The notes beneath the pieces are model-generated. The model saw only the letters and a program-made list of their open reading frames with translations. It made no database searches and was not told the origin of the DNA. DNA of 64,000 nucleotides from Okapia johnstoni (Eukaryota; Chordata; Mammalia; Artiodactyla; Giraffidae), in contig CM044317.1 of NCBI GenBank assembly GCA_024291935.2, positions 62,920,730 through 62,984,729 of the forward strand. The letters run 5' to 3'. Made by a program: the position numbers and the translations under genes. This document shows, piece after piece, positions 1-12,399 of this stretch. Each line of letters starts with the position of its first letter. Within the stretch, counting starts at the first letter, position 1.

Positions 1-79
1 ATTGTTAATATTTTAAATAAAACAACAACAAACCTCCCTGCATTGGAAGGTACAGTAGTGATCCTCATTTTCTTATTTT

Positions 80-292
80 TGAAAGTGAAAGTGTTAGTCA
101 CTCAGTCCTGTCCCACTCTTTGCAACCCTATGGACTGTCGCCTGCCAGACTCCTCTGCACATTGAATTCTCTGGGCAAGAATACTGCAGTGTATTGCCAT
201 TCCCTTCTCCAGGGATCTTCCTGACCCAGGGATCGAACCAGGGTCTTTTTCATTGCAGAAGACTACTGTCTGCATCACCAGAGAAGCCCTTC
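80..292 (-). mobile_element. Bov-tA SINE, minus orientation
   Basis: The segment runs from the shared BovB/Bov-tA tail (cactcagtcctgtcccactc) through the diagnostic aagaatactgcagtg block to the tRNA-derived head (complement of cttctctggtgatgc). It is diverged from consensus. The short open frames here are element-derived. Confidence 0.85.
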
Positions 293-419
293 TTACTTTT
301 GGGAGAACGCCTATTGTATCCATTTAAGAACTTTAGTAATTTCATAACCTGCCATCACCTAGAACAATTTCTTCATGCATGTTTACATGCAGGGTGAAAT
401 ATAAGAAATCCAGCAAGTA

Positions 420-2352
420 ACATGCTTTTATTTTACCATCATGCATATAAAGACAAATATATCAATGGTACACTTTCAATTTGACAGAGCAACTTCACAA
501 GTATTTATGCTATTTAGGAAAAGACACATGAATTACTAAGCTGTTAACCAAGCAAATTATCAAGTAAGACAATTAAGCCACATATTTTTAGTAGGCTACT
601 TTTTCATGAAGACAACAATTTCCAAAGTATTAAGAATACGACAAGAACAAGTTACAAAAATTATATTTCTAAGGATACAGTTTAATTATTAACAGAAACA
701 AGCTGAAATTCACTATAGATATTCATCTAAGTGTCTATATCACACAGGGAAATAGCACGTTATTTTTCCAAATGTTCTCAATTGAAAACAAAATAAAGCC
801 TGTATATCTCAATTTCCCCATAACCAGAAACAAGGGAAAATAATACAATTTTACTAAATACTCGTGAAATAAAGCACACTGTACTAACTCTCCTTATAAA
901 TTAAGTCAAATGAAAACAAGAGAAAGCACCCAATTGCCTTTTTTTACAAACCTCTTTTCTAGGTAATGTATTTAACATTCTAACCCCCTTCAATTCTCAC
1001 ATACTAATCCTGGGAAAAGAACCTCTCCTCCCATCACCAGTGACAGACAAAGAACCTGCTTGAAGACTCTGTCTTAATTTTAGACCCAATTTTAACCTGG
1101 CTCATTTTTGCCTATCTGTGGTCTTCTGTTCAGTTTCTCCTGCTTTGGGCACCCATCACAATATCTTTAATTTTTCCATCAATTATGGCCTATATAGCAC
1201 TTTTCATTTCATCTAAATCTGTCTCCCTTTAAATCCTCTAGATATTGGTAAAGGGAGTGGAGGATGCAGAAGAGAGCAGAAGAAAATAAGAGCTCTGGCA
1301 ATCTATTAGACAAGACAGCCTGTTCTTGAAATAATGAAGAGAGCCAAATTAAAACTAAAAGACCTGACTTGCACACTCTTATGAGCTGCCATTTAAGACA
1401 AGAGAGAGACAACGGAGAAAGTATACTGCCACCCTGGCACTGAATGACGCTCAGGATGAAAAAAGGAGGCACAAAGAGGTACCCAGCTTTTGGGTGATTC
1501 ACTAGAGACTGAGAAAGCCTGGTACTTCGAATGGACACCATCCTTAGTCCAACCTGCCATGGGAAGTCTAATTTGTCACCTCAACCACTTGCCTGACAGC
1601 TAACAGGGTTCTGGATGATGGGAGTGAAGGGAAGGGGAGGGGGGGCGGATGAGGAATAAAGAAGAAGTCTTTTGGGGAGAATGGAAGGGTCTTGAGTGCT
1701 GGCAGGAAACCTGAAGATTGTTTACCAGAAACCAGAGTGAGGCTGACAAAGTTCTAGAAGATGTCCATCCAGTAGGTAGCAGTCAAGGGCACAGCCAGTA
1801 GCAGGCAGCAATAGTAGGTGACCAGAGGTGCAAGAAGAGCAATGGAGTCACATAAATCATACAGGCCAAGTGGCCCACTGAAGTTCTCCCTTGATATCAT
1901 TAATGCCCAGTTATCCACAGGCTATATGCCTCTGCTGCAGAGTAGGATGGGTAGAATGGCCTCTTAGACAAAATACCTCCAGGTATGAGTCAGACCAGAG
2001 GCTCTGGGAACAAACAGGGTCCAAGTAGTGCAGATAAAGACTATGCAATTTACAACATCACAAGCGTACTTAGGAGTGGTATGAGTCATGGGCTATGCAG
2101 CATGTGATATTAATGCAGAAAAGCACGAAGGCCATGTGGAAGAGAAGGAGTATGGCCATGACTGTCTCAATCTTGAGGCTGAGATAACTGAATGTCCAGA
2201 GGAAAAAGGCTCCAGAAATGTCAGGGGAAAAAAAAAGGCAGGGAGCGGGGGTGGTGGTAGTGGTAGAAGACGTATTGGTATTTGTTGCCCAAGCACAGGT
2301 CCAATAAGAGGCGAAAAGGGACCTTGTGCAGGAACCTTCACAATGGCAAAGT
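420..2352 (-). other. Possible 3' UTR of the TSPYL1-like copy, otherwise unassigned
   Basis: About 1.9 kb downstream of the TAA stop contains no repeat that I recognise. On the minus strand an AATAAA hexamer lies at 427-432, a plausible polyadenylation signal. No poly-T tract (the complement of a retrocopy tail) follows it at lower coordinates, so the 3' boundary is unproven. The small open frames here on both strands look like chance. Confidence 0.35.
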
Positions 2353-3414
<1,062 letters not shown>

Positions 3415-3429
3415 TTAATCGGGTGGATT

Positions 3430-3819
3430 GGTAATTTCACTTACTGAAATAAATGTGGCTCGCAATCAGAGGCTGAAGCAGTGAGACCCCGCTCCCCTCC
3501 CTTCCTGGCAGTGCATCTGGAAGTGCCTCCAGATTGTTCGCTGGGGTAATTGTAAGGATCCCAGTACTACACTGCCTCCTGTTGTCTGAAAACATGTTTT
3601 TATGGTTTTGTAGGCAAGAGGGTAAATATATTCCCTGTTATTCCATGATGGTCAGGAGCAAAATTCTCTTTATTTTTTAACTAAATTAATAGCAAATTGT
3701 TTCCCTTTTCTCGGGTAGTGAAGTGAAAATATTCTGACCTGTAAGATCTCTGGCAGAAAAAGCTACTGAACGACTTTTTACCACAAAAGTCATGCATATT
3801 TTTTCCTTGCTAGCCTTAC
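3430..3819. other. Unassigned interval upstream of the TSPYL1-like frame
   Basis: AT-rich sequence with one short GC-richer patch (3485-3530). I see no repeat family, CpG island or open frame of note. Confidence 0.4.
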
Positions 3820-3914
3820 CTTGATAATCCGTATCAAACAAGAGCTTGTCTTGCGTGATGTTTGCAGGAATTAAGTCAAAATCAATTTGCCGAATCTCAC
3901 TCGGTGGCCCCTCA
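3820..3914 (-). CDS. Possible internal coding exon of an unidentified gene
   Basis: On the minus strand a 95-nt segment is bounded by an acceptor (pyrimidine-rich CTGTTTCCTGCAG) and a donor (CAAG then GTAAGG). Only one of its three frames is open; the others stop early. That frame reads 31 codons containing EIRQIDFDLIPANITQ and DKLLFDTDYQ, with a balanced, protein-like composition. It enters with one nucleotide completing a codon and leaves one nucleotide of the next. An alternative acceptor at 3911 would shorten it by four bases. I do not recognise the protein. It lies ~500 bp upstream of the TSPYL1-like frame on the same strand. Splice sites and open frame are seen; coding status is inferred. 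Confidence 0.45.
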
Positions 3915-4299
3915 CTGCAGGAAACAGAAAAGCTATTTCCAGCCCCATCAATTTATTAATCTAATAACGAGTTTAGTTCTGAAAGAAGATAGGAAAGGTT
4001 GGCTCTGGTGAAGTATCTGTTCATGGTAATTAGCTTGTAGAGTTCTTTCAAGAGGGATATCAGTGTCTTTGGTTGTTTTAGTTTGTTGGCTTGTGAGGAA
4101 AACTGATGTTAGAGAGCTAGGGGACCTCAGAAATACTGGTAGAGGGGCCATCCACCTCCATTTTTATGAAGAAAATTCAGTTAAAATGGATAACCAAGAT
4201 GACTTTGAGTAGAAAACAAACTGCTGGATACCAGTTTTAAGTTAGTTACCTCAAGATGTAAAAGAGGCAAACGTTTTTGTTTTTGTTTTCTGTTATAGT

Positions 4300-4735
4300 A
4301 CACTGAATAATGGCCCCCTCAAATGTCCATGTCCTAAACTTCATAACCTGTGTCTTATCTTACCTGGCAAAAGAACTCCATAGGTATGTTTCAGTTAAGT
4401 ATCGGAGATTGAAAGATTGTGCTGGGCTATCCAGGTGGATGGACCCTGTATAATTACAGTAAGAAGTGGGAGTGTCAGTGGGAGGCTGATGACCAGAGCA
4501 GAGGTGAGCAAGTGAAAAAGAGGGAGAAAAAAAGATTTGAAGATGGAGGAAGGAACAAAGATCCAAAGAATAAAGGCAACCTCTCTAGAAGCTGGAAAGG
4601 TAAGGAAGTAGATTTTCCCATAGAGCCTCCAAAGGACTGCAGCCCTACCCGCATCTTGATTTTATCTAACCTCCAAACCTGTAAGATAATTAATTTGTGT
4701 ACCTTAACGCTGTTAAGTCTGTGGTAATTTGTTAC
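4300..4735 (+). mobile_element. MaLR-type solo LTR
   Basis: It matches the common mammalian LTR that begins near aataatggccccctcaaatg, carries gaagatggaggaagg and agcctccaaaggactgcagc, and ends near taatttgttacaacag. The class is recognised; the subfamily is not. The 102-residue open frame inside is element-derived. Confidence 0.7.
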
Positions 4736-4919
4736 AACAGTATGAAAGGGATATTCCTTGGGTTAAAGTTTGGTTGCAGCTCTGTGTGGCTCAAGTTTTT
4801 TCTGGCAGCAACCCCTCCAACCTCAACATTGCTTCCTTTAAGGTCCTGCCCAACTGCTATGGTTTATCATATCTTGAGTCTGTTTTTGGCTCTCAAGTCC
4901 AGAAATATACTTAGGTGAT

Positions 4920-6355
4920 ATACAGGCAAAATTAAAGCCAAAACCTACCATAAAATACGTTTGAGAAGACTGTGAACTCCAGGACAGGGTCCTGGTTTTG
5001 TTTACCACTGTTTACCTAACACTGCCTTGCACAGTGTTACATACATTATTAGAATGTTAAGTAAAGGGACAAAGGCACGGAATACAGTTTCTTCTGCCTG
5101 CAGCTTGGGGCTTGCAGAAATAAGGAGCACAAAGGTAGTTACCCTGTTCTCCCAATCAGCCACCAGCAGACCAGAGGACTGTTCTGTCTGCAGTAATGAA
5201 GTCCTAGTCAGAATGAACTTGTTCATATGCGTCAAAGACCCAAAAAGCATAGGAAAAACACAGGAAAAGCAGTTTTGTTTTACAGATAATTTATATTTGT
5301 GTTATCACATTGTATGACAAATACCGAAAGAACTGACCTGTCTTCATGAATTTGCATAGCAACACCTCAAACTGCCAGTACTGTATTTTCAATTCTTCTC
5401 TCCTTTCTGAACAAGCCAAGGTAATGATTCCAAGCCTTGCTTTATTTCTCTGCGCAAGAAATGGATATAGAGCCTATACTGCATGCCAAAATTACTTTTG
5501 TATAGAGAAGAATGAATAATGGAATTTTCCATAAGGCCCACTTCTTAATTGCTGTGAAATCATCCTCTATCTTGTAACTAGAATAATTTAATTTGGCCTA
5601 AGGTGGAAACTTTTATTACTAATATGCCTTCTATATTTGAGCAAAAGACAGTATCAGTTTTTGACCAGTCCTAGAAGATGTGGCTTTGTCGGAGTCATCA
5701 ATATGGTGTCTGAAAGTCTAATTAATTAGTGCTCTAACCAGTAATGTTAAGAAAGACCTCAATGATAGATGGTGCCTGTAAATGGAATCAGTACTCCACT
5801 AAGTGTAATGTCCCTCAGAAGTACTGAGACACTTTGGAGGAACCCTCCCTTCTCTTATTGTCAGTATATTAGAGCAAGGTCATGATATGGAATTCTTGAT
5901 TGAATGGATCAGACATGAAGAAATACTTAAATTTCTTCTTATTTTAATTATCTGAAAATCACAGTAGAAAAGTGATTGATTATAACTCTTTATTATAGAA
6001 TAATAATAAGGAGGAATAAGTGATCACATTTGAATAAGAGAAAGGGCAGCTAAAAGCAAAGATTTAGAAGGAAAAGCAGATATGTATATTCTATGCCACT
6101 TCTGTTTTTAAAGAAAGAATCTGCCTGTCAGAAGGAACTGTCAAGGATTTCAACATGCACCAAGTCTCTTGTGCTAAAGAAGTTACTGTGCTGTGCAGGG
6201 GGGTGGGAAATGTGATCACTGTTTGCCACAGAAAATTGTACTTTATAATAGTAGGGCTGTTGCTTGTGAGTTTTTCCTTATTTAATCCAAAATCTTGAAA
6301 GGAATGTGTGTGTTGTTTACATGATGCAGGTTATCCAGCTATCTGAAACATACTC
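4920..6355. other. No gene or clear repeat recognised
   Basis: AT-rich non-coding sequence. Open frames are short, on both strands, and without protein-like features. Confidence 0.4.
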
Positions 6356-6359
6356 TTAA

Positions 6360-6690
6360 ATTTTTTTTTAATTTATTTATATATTTTTGGCTTTACTGGC
6401 TCTTCATTGTTGCGTGCCAGTTTTCTTTGGTTTCCATGAGCAGGGTCTACTCTCTAGTTGTGGTGTTCGCGTTTCTCATTGCAGTGGCTTCTCTTGTTGC
6501 AGAGCATGGGCTTTAGGGCTCACAGGATTCAGCAGTTTTGGCTCCTGGGCTCTAGAGCACAAACTCAGTAGTTGTGGTGCAGAGGCTTAGTTGCCCCGAG
6601 GCAAGTGGGATCTTCCCGAATCAGGGATCCAACCTGTGCCCCTGCATTGGCAGGCAAATTCTTAACCACTGGACCACCAAGGAAGTTCCT
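6360..6690 (-). mobile_element. CHR-2-like tRNA SINE, minus orientation
   Basis: A T-rich stretch at the left (complement of the A-tail) leads into tctctagttgtggtg, agcatgggctttagggc and ggatcttcccgaatcag. It ends at ccaccaaggaagttcc, the complement of the tRNA-like head. This older cetartiodactyl SINE is distinct from Bov-tA. Confidence 0.75.
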
Positions 6691-6754
6691 GAAACATACT
6701 CCTTTTGGGTAGATACTACCAATTTTCCAAGACCCTACCACGAACCTCTCCTGC

Positions 6755-6905
6755 TTTAGATTGTGCTAGGCATTTTACATACATTAACTTTTCAAACTTT
6801 ATAGAAGAGGAAACATTAATACTGAGAGGTTAACTGCCTTAACCAAGGTTGTACGGCTACATTTTGCCTGCCTTCCCTTAGGTGCAATGTTCCTTAACCA
6901 CTGTA
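6755..6905 (+). mobile_element. MIR fragment
   Basis: The MIR 3' half is recognisable in order: gtgctaggcattttacat, agaagaggaaac, and the ggttaactgcc block followed by gtacggcta. Confidence 0.55.
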
Positions 6906-7499
6906 CCACTCGTTAATAATCCTCCTCTGAATTCCTGCAACTCTTATGATCTGTGCCATGCAATTTAGCCTGTAATTATACTCTTTCTCCTAGTGACTTG
7001 GTTGTTTCATACAGGTCAGTCTCATCATCCCATGAGATAGGAGCCCAGTTGTTTCTTCCTTTGTATGTACTCAGCGTAACGTGGAGCTGAGATTTTGGTA
7101 GACTCTTTAGGGTATTTGTTGATTTGGATAAGAATAAAGTCTTAACTGATCTTACAAAAATTAATAGTGTGTCTGTACCACTTTACATTTTATTTGATGA
7201 GGGAATATATTTTGGTTATGTTTCGTATGTTGCTTTCTTGCACTTTGGAATCTAAGATATATTTGTACACTACAGAGCAGTTGTGTGGCAGTTGGCAATA
7301 AACCTCACTAACCCAAAGAATCTATTATTTTTCTAATACAGTTCTGTGAGAAAGCATTCACAAAACCATGAAATTATTCTCCACATATCAAGGGATCATT
7401 GATTCTTCAGGAAATATTTCTCAGGTGGTAATGATTTTAGCAAAAGCTCAGACATTTTTGTTTTGCAGAATGAAGTATTTGATGCTTGTAATTAGTGAA

Positions 7500-7730
7500 G
7501 CTTTCTTGTATTTACTGCTTCTGATGTACCAGTCACTGTTGTAAACACCATCCCATTATATCATTTCGTTCTCATAAGAACCCTGTGATGTAATGCTCTT
7601 ATGACATTCATTTTACCCACTAGGGAAATGAGGCAAAGAAAGACCGAGTCACTGACATATAGAATAATAGATCCATAATTTGAATACAGGTAATTTGACT
7701 CAAGAGACCATGCTCTCTACACAAAATCCA
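7500..7730 (+). mobile_element. MIR fragment
   Basis: Reads accagtcactgttgtaaaca, ctcataagaaccctgtgatg, then a diverged tagggaaatgaggcaaag block, all in MIR order. Confidence 0.6.
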
Positions 7731-7999
7731 AAGTCACTTCTAAAATAAGCATAAAACTATCCTCCCTTAGTGTTAAATTAATATGCAGTTTTATGCCTCC
7801 TCCCTGTTTCCTTATCCACAAGCATATTAATATTTGTTAGGTAAGTGCCTAAGAATTTGATTTCTGTTTAGAGAAAAAGCAGTTATTCATAATCCCTAAA
7901 TGCAATATTTTCTAAACCTTATCAGACCCAACATAACCTTTTTATGATATTTTCTAAAAGTCTTTCTTGAAATGAGATTCACAGATAATCTAATCCACT

Positions 8000-9575
8000 T
8001 ACACATATAAATAGAAAAACATCAATATCATGACTGATATAAAAGAAAAGTAAAGTAATTTATAATAGTATTTGTTCAATGTGTAAAAGCAGTAACATGC
8101 CTAAGCTATAGGAAATAACAGAGTAGTTAGAAAGTTATGTCTGTTGCTCTAATCACTATGAATGGAGACTGATACAGGTAGATTTTACTTGTGGGTCAGA
8201 TATCATCAGTAGCATTACTGTTGGTGATGAGATCTTCTGATACAGTGACCAAATCTTTGTTAAGTTCTGGAAAAGTTCCCCTTGCTTGTCCAGCTCTGTG
8301 TTTCTTCCATTGTAAGAAATATGTTTTCGCGTTTCTGAAATAAGGATGTGTTTTATAAGCACTTTCAGCCAAGTGGCACTATTTATCATTGTTACTGTTA
8401 CTGCCTGAGCATGTACAAAACTGGTTATTGCTACCAGTTTCATGTCTAGCAAACTAGAAATGAAATTCTTTAAAGACCATGGACAAACTCTTTAAAGACC
8501 ATGTGGAGAAGGGTTACAACCGCTAGTTGTCTGAAAACTTTCCATCAGTATCTTTGGAAGGTTCAAAAAAGTGTCAATGTCAAAAGGTATATAATTGGTG
8601 TCAGTGGCTTTGAAAAAACCTAGACCCAAGTTGAGCAGTGTTTTAATAAATACAGCATCATCAAAATACTTGATGGCAAGAGAATAATTTTGTTTTGAAA
8701 AACATTGATGTTAACAACTCTGAGCCAAAAATCTTCTGAATACAAAGAAGTTTTAGAAATACCTTAATTTATTTTGCTTTTCTCCCCCTTTATATGTGTC
8801 CAAGTGTGACATTTGACTTACATCTAAATATATCTAAAGGAACCATTTAAATAGAGATAGGATTATGTATAAAAATGCATTGTGTCCTAGCTTAATTGGC
8901 AATGTTTTTCTTCCGTTTTCTTTCTCTTTCATCATGAATGATATATAAATAATACTGTGCTTTACAACTGACAGTGTTTTGTCAGGTGAAATGCCATAGT
9001 TTCCTTCCTGGAAAATTTCATTGCATAGTAAAGCAGTGCAAAAATATTTTGTTTTTACATGTAAAGTGATGCTAACTTCCAGGCTCAGATAAATATAAAT
9101 GAGGTTTCCCTCTCAGGTGTTTGGTTGATGAGGACCTCCTGCACGGTATCTAGCACCCATGGCCCCACCTAATGAAAGCCAATAACAACCTCCATTCTTT
9201 GTAATATATAGAATTCACTACCACAAATTTCCAAAAGACCCCTTGGGAAATCTCTGCAGAGATTTTTCTCCTTTGAATATTTGAGGGTGTGGTATTCCCA
9301 TCACTTTTCACTAGAGGGAGCAACTTGTCTAAAAGAAAGTGCTATTGATATATCTAGATTATGATGAAAGAACTTTGGTTCTCTCACTGTAAGTGAAATA
9401 CTCTTGTAATTTAAATTGAAGCATAATATTTTATTCCCTTTAATCTGTAATGGTTACCAATTAATTTTCTCACCCAAACTAAGCTTTGTTTATTATGGCT
9501 TCCAGTAGTCAGCGCAGGCCAAAGTATCTCATATGACTGTGTCTGTTCTGACAAGGTCCCTACCCTGTATTACTG
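8000..9575. other. Mostly unassigned AT-rich interval
   Basis: No clear repeat. A minus-strand stretch (~8480-8690) reads ~70 codons without a stop but has no convincing exon structure. A 15-bp direct repeat (tctttaaagaccatg) recurs with ~20-bp period near 8468-8502. Confidence 0.35.
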
Positions 9576-9579
9576 GAGT

Positions 9580-9728
9580 CATGCACCCGGTTTCAAATTC
9601 CAGCTCTGCCCCTGACGAGCTGTTTTGACCTGGACTGGTAACTTCATCTTTCTGAGTCAGTCTCCTCATAGGTAAAATAGAGATGTAATTTTACGTTTAC
9701 ATATACATGCTTTAGAGGCCTATTAGAA
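9580..9728 (+). mobile_element. MIR, interrupted by a CHR-type SINE
   Basis: MIR order is clear: ttcaaattccagctctgccc, an eroded cttcatctttctgagtc block, then ctcataggtaaaatagag. The element is interrupted at ~9730 and may resume after 10109. Confidence 0.6.
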
Positions 9729-9730
9729 AG

Positions 9731-10109
9731 ATGAAATAAGGGCTTCTCTGGTGGCTCGATGAAGAATCCACCTGCCAATGTCTCCAAGGAGACACAGATT
9801 CGATCCCTGGTCCTGGGCTGAGAAGAACCCACGTGCCGTGGATCAGTTAAGCCCATGCACCATAATGGTTGAGCCTGTGCTCTAGAGCCCGGGAACTGTA
9901 ATTACTGAGCCCTCATGCCACAGCTACTGAAGCCCGAGTGCCCTACAGCCCGTGCTCCAGAAACAGAGAAGCCACTGCAGTGAGGAGCTCACACACTGCA
10001 ACTAGAGAGGAGCCCCTGCTTGCCACAACTAGACAAAAGTCTGTGCAGCATGAAGACCCAGCACAACCAAAAAATAAATAAGTCAAATTATTTTTAAAAA
10101 TGAAATAAG
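9731..10109 (+). mobile_element. CHR-2-like SINE with target-site duplication
   Basis: Plus-strand SINE from ggcttctctggtggctcgat through agagcccgggaactgtaatt to an A-rich end near 10099. The flanks repeat atgaaataag at 9731-9740 and 10100-10109, a 10-bp target-site duplication, so its boundaries are well set. It has inserted into an older MIR. Confidence 0.85.
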
Positions 10110-10465
10110 ATGTGTATAAAATATTTCACATTATAACCTTTCAATGAATAGAAGCTGGTACTATTATTTGTATTGTTTTTATGCTAAAGTTTACATACAT
10201 TAAAAGTAAACTGTTGTCCATGGTGTATAACCAGGTACTAAATTCCATTATAAAACAGGTAATTATTTAGGAGTTCAGAAGAGAGAGACATGCATGTGGA
10301 TTAGAGTGGTCAGTGAAAGCTTCATGGAGGAAATGAGACTTAACTTGTATCCTGCTATGGGTAGGTAAGAGTTGAGGAGCTTGAGCAGGAGATGGGGCAC
10401 GAGGACATGGTAAGCATATTGGTCCACTGCTTGCTCCAGTTATTTCAACATGAATTCTAGCCCTA

Positions 10466-10647
10466 CACTGTCCAATGTAGTGGTCAGTAGCCACGTGTAG
10501 CTATTTAAATTTAAATTAATTAAAATAAAAAATACAGTTCATCAGTCACCCCACATTTCAGATGCTCAGTAGCAACATCTGGCTAATGGCTGCAGCATTG
10601 TACCGTGTTTAACATTTCATCATGGCAGAAAGTTCTATTGGACAGTA
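10466..10647. mobile_element. hAT-type non-autonomous DNA transposon
   Basis: The ends are imperfect inverted copies (cactgtccaat at the left, attggacagta at the right). The body carries tagccacgtgtagctattta, typical of a common mammalian hAT-derived element. No transposase frame is present. Confidence 0.65.
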
Positions 10648-10649
10648 CC

Positions 10650-11775
10650 TTCAGGTGGTAGAAAAAAGGCTGACTAGAATTAAAATGCCATACCACAGAG
10701 ATTGCTGACTTACGTTTTATAAAGATCTTAAGAAAAATTATTTGTTAAAATTCATGTTTTCAGTTAACATTTTTTAACAAAAATTTTGTGTGTTTACTTT
10801 GGGAGTAAGTATTCTCACTAGAAGTACTTGTCTACTGGCTCACTTAGTACCAAAAAGATAATCCAAATATTATGCAATCCAAATCCTTTACTATAAAGCT
10901 TACAGATTTAAAATAGTTTGCCAGAGTGAGCCATTACCTTCCAAATAAAGAACTGAAACTAAATGAATCAAATTCAGGCAGAATTACTTGAAAAAACTGT
11001 AATTACATTAATTATTTAAATAACCCAAAAATGTGTGCCTGATGAATGAATGAACTACCGTATTTTTAGTAAGGTGAAAAACATTTTTAATAAAATGAAA
11101 AGAAAATATGTGAAACCATTAATGGAAATAATTATATAGATTTTTTAAAATTAATATGAATCATAGTGATTTGTTTGGTACAGTACCAAAAATTGACAGT
11201 AAAGCCCTTTAATAAACATGATTTTTATATTTGAAAGCATCTAGCATCTCAAATACCTCAGGTTAAGAAATTTCATATAAAGGAAAAATATTTCTTTGCA
11301 TTTTTTAGATAAACTCTTTAAATATTGTTCCCATGAATTTGTGTTGTGGTTATTAATTAAACTCCAGAGCTCACATATAAGTTACAAAAATATTAGTTTT
11401 TTTTTAAATACAGTCCCAAGGTCAGAGGCTTATTAGAACAACAAGACTGTCATAATGAATAAACAAGTTTTAAAACAAGTTTCATCAGTCATTTACTACT
11501 TTCTGCATAAAAATTAATTCAATATGAAAAATTCATATTATAGTATATAACTTAATACTTTGATTTTCATTAACAATTCATCTGTTAGCTGAGAATTCTG
11601 CCTTATAAATTCTTTGGATCTAAGACTGTATATTAAAATTTCCTTTGGTTTGTAAGCAAGTCATTCTTTGCACATCTGTTTTTAAAATGTGGAAGGTTGG
11701 AAAGTGACTATCATTCATTCATTTGATCATTGATAGAAATATCTCATCTCTTGTTTAACATAGATAGAATTCATC
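10650..11775. other. AT-rich interval without recognised features
   Basis: Low-GC sequence with frequent stops in all frames; I see no gene or repeat I can name. Confidence 0.4.
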
Positions 11776-11779
11776 TTAT

Positions 11780-11910
11780 TGAAAAGATTAGGAAATCTCA
11801 GAGGGTCAAGTGACTTGCCTGAGGTTATATAGTTAGTAAGTAATGGAGTGTGGATATAAGCCCAGTTTGCCTGTCTTCAAAGCTCTTTCCATGTCATGTT
11901 GCTTTTCTGA
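11780..11910 (+). mobile_element. MIR fragment
   Basis: The sequence aagtgacttgcctgaggtta, then tagtaagtaatggagtg and cctgtcttcaaagctcttt, follows the MIR consensus. Confidence 0.6.
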
Positions 11911-12296
11911 GTTTTTTTAAATCTTAGACAGTAACCAGGGAAGTTAAGGACTACTGCCTGTTTGCTGATAACTGCTTTTGCCAGGGTTTGCGTTTTTCAT
12001 GCCTAGCAGTCAGAGGATCTTCTTGCAGTGTTGACTGCATTGATTGAATGATTCCACACTGAAATCTAGCATAAACAGCCATGAAAACTATACTGTATAA
12101 ATCTAAACAGAACATACGGCTTTTAGGAGGCAAGTGCCCTCAGTGGAAGCATTTATTAAATGTGGGACAGATTTAAGAAACAGTACCTCCTGCTACTGCT
12201 GATACATCTAACTTAACAGTGTTTCCAGATTCTCAGATTTGAAATTCAAAGAGTTCCTTTGTGATGAATGAACTTAAGGGTAAGAGAGCTCTTGCT

Positions 12297-12385
12297 TTTG
12301 TTCAGTTGCTAGATCGTGTCCAACTCTGCGACTGCATGGACTGCAGCATACCAGGCCTCCCTGACCTCTACTATAACCCAGAGAG
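12297..12385 (-). mobile_element. Truncated Bov-tA/BovB 3'-tail fragment
   Basis: Carries tgttcagttgctagatcgtg and gcagcataccaggcctccct, the 3' tail common to Bov-tA and BovB in complement. Homology stops after ~88 bp. Confidence 0.65.
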
Positions 12386-12399
12386 CTCTAGTCAATAAA

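Noticed and set aside
8156..8452. 98-residue minus-strand frame
   Set aside because: Low-complexity composition with no motif or exon structure; probably chance in AT-rich DNA.
8480..8690. Minus-strand stretch of ~70 codons (contains YFDDAVFIKTLLNLGLGFF)
   Set aside because: It opens just after an in-frame stop, lacks a matched donor, and resembles no family I know. Too weak to call an exon.
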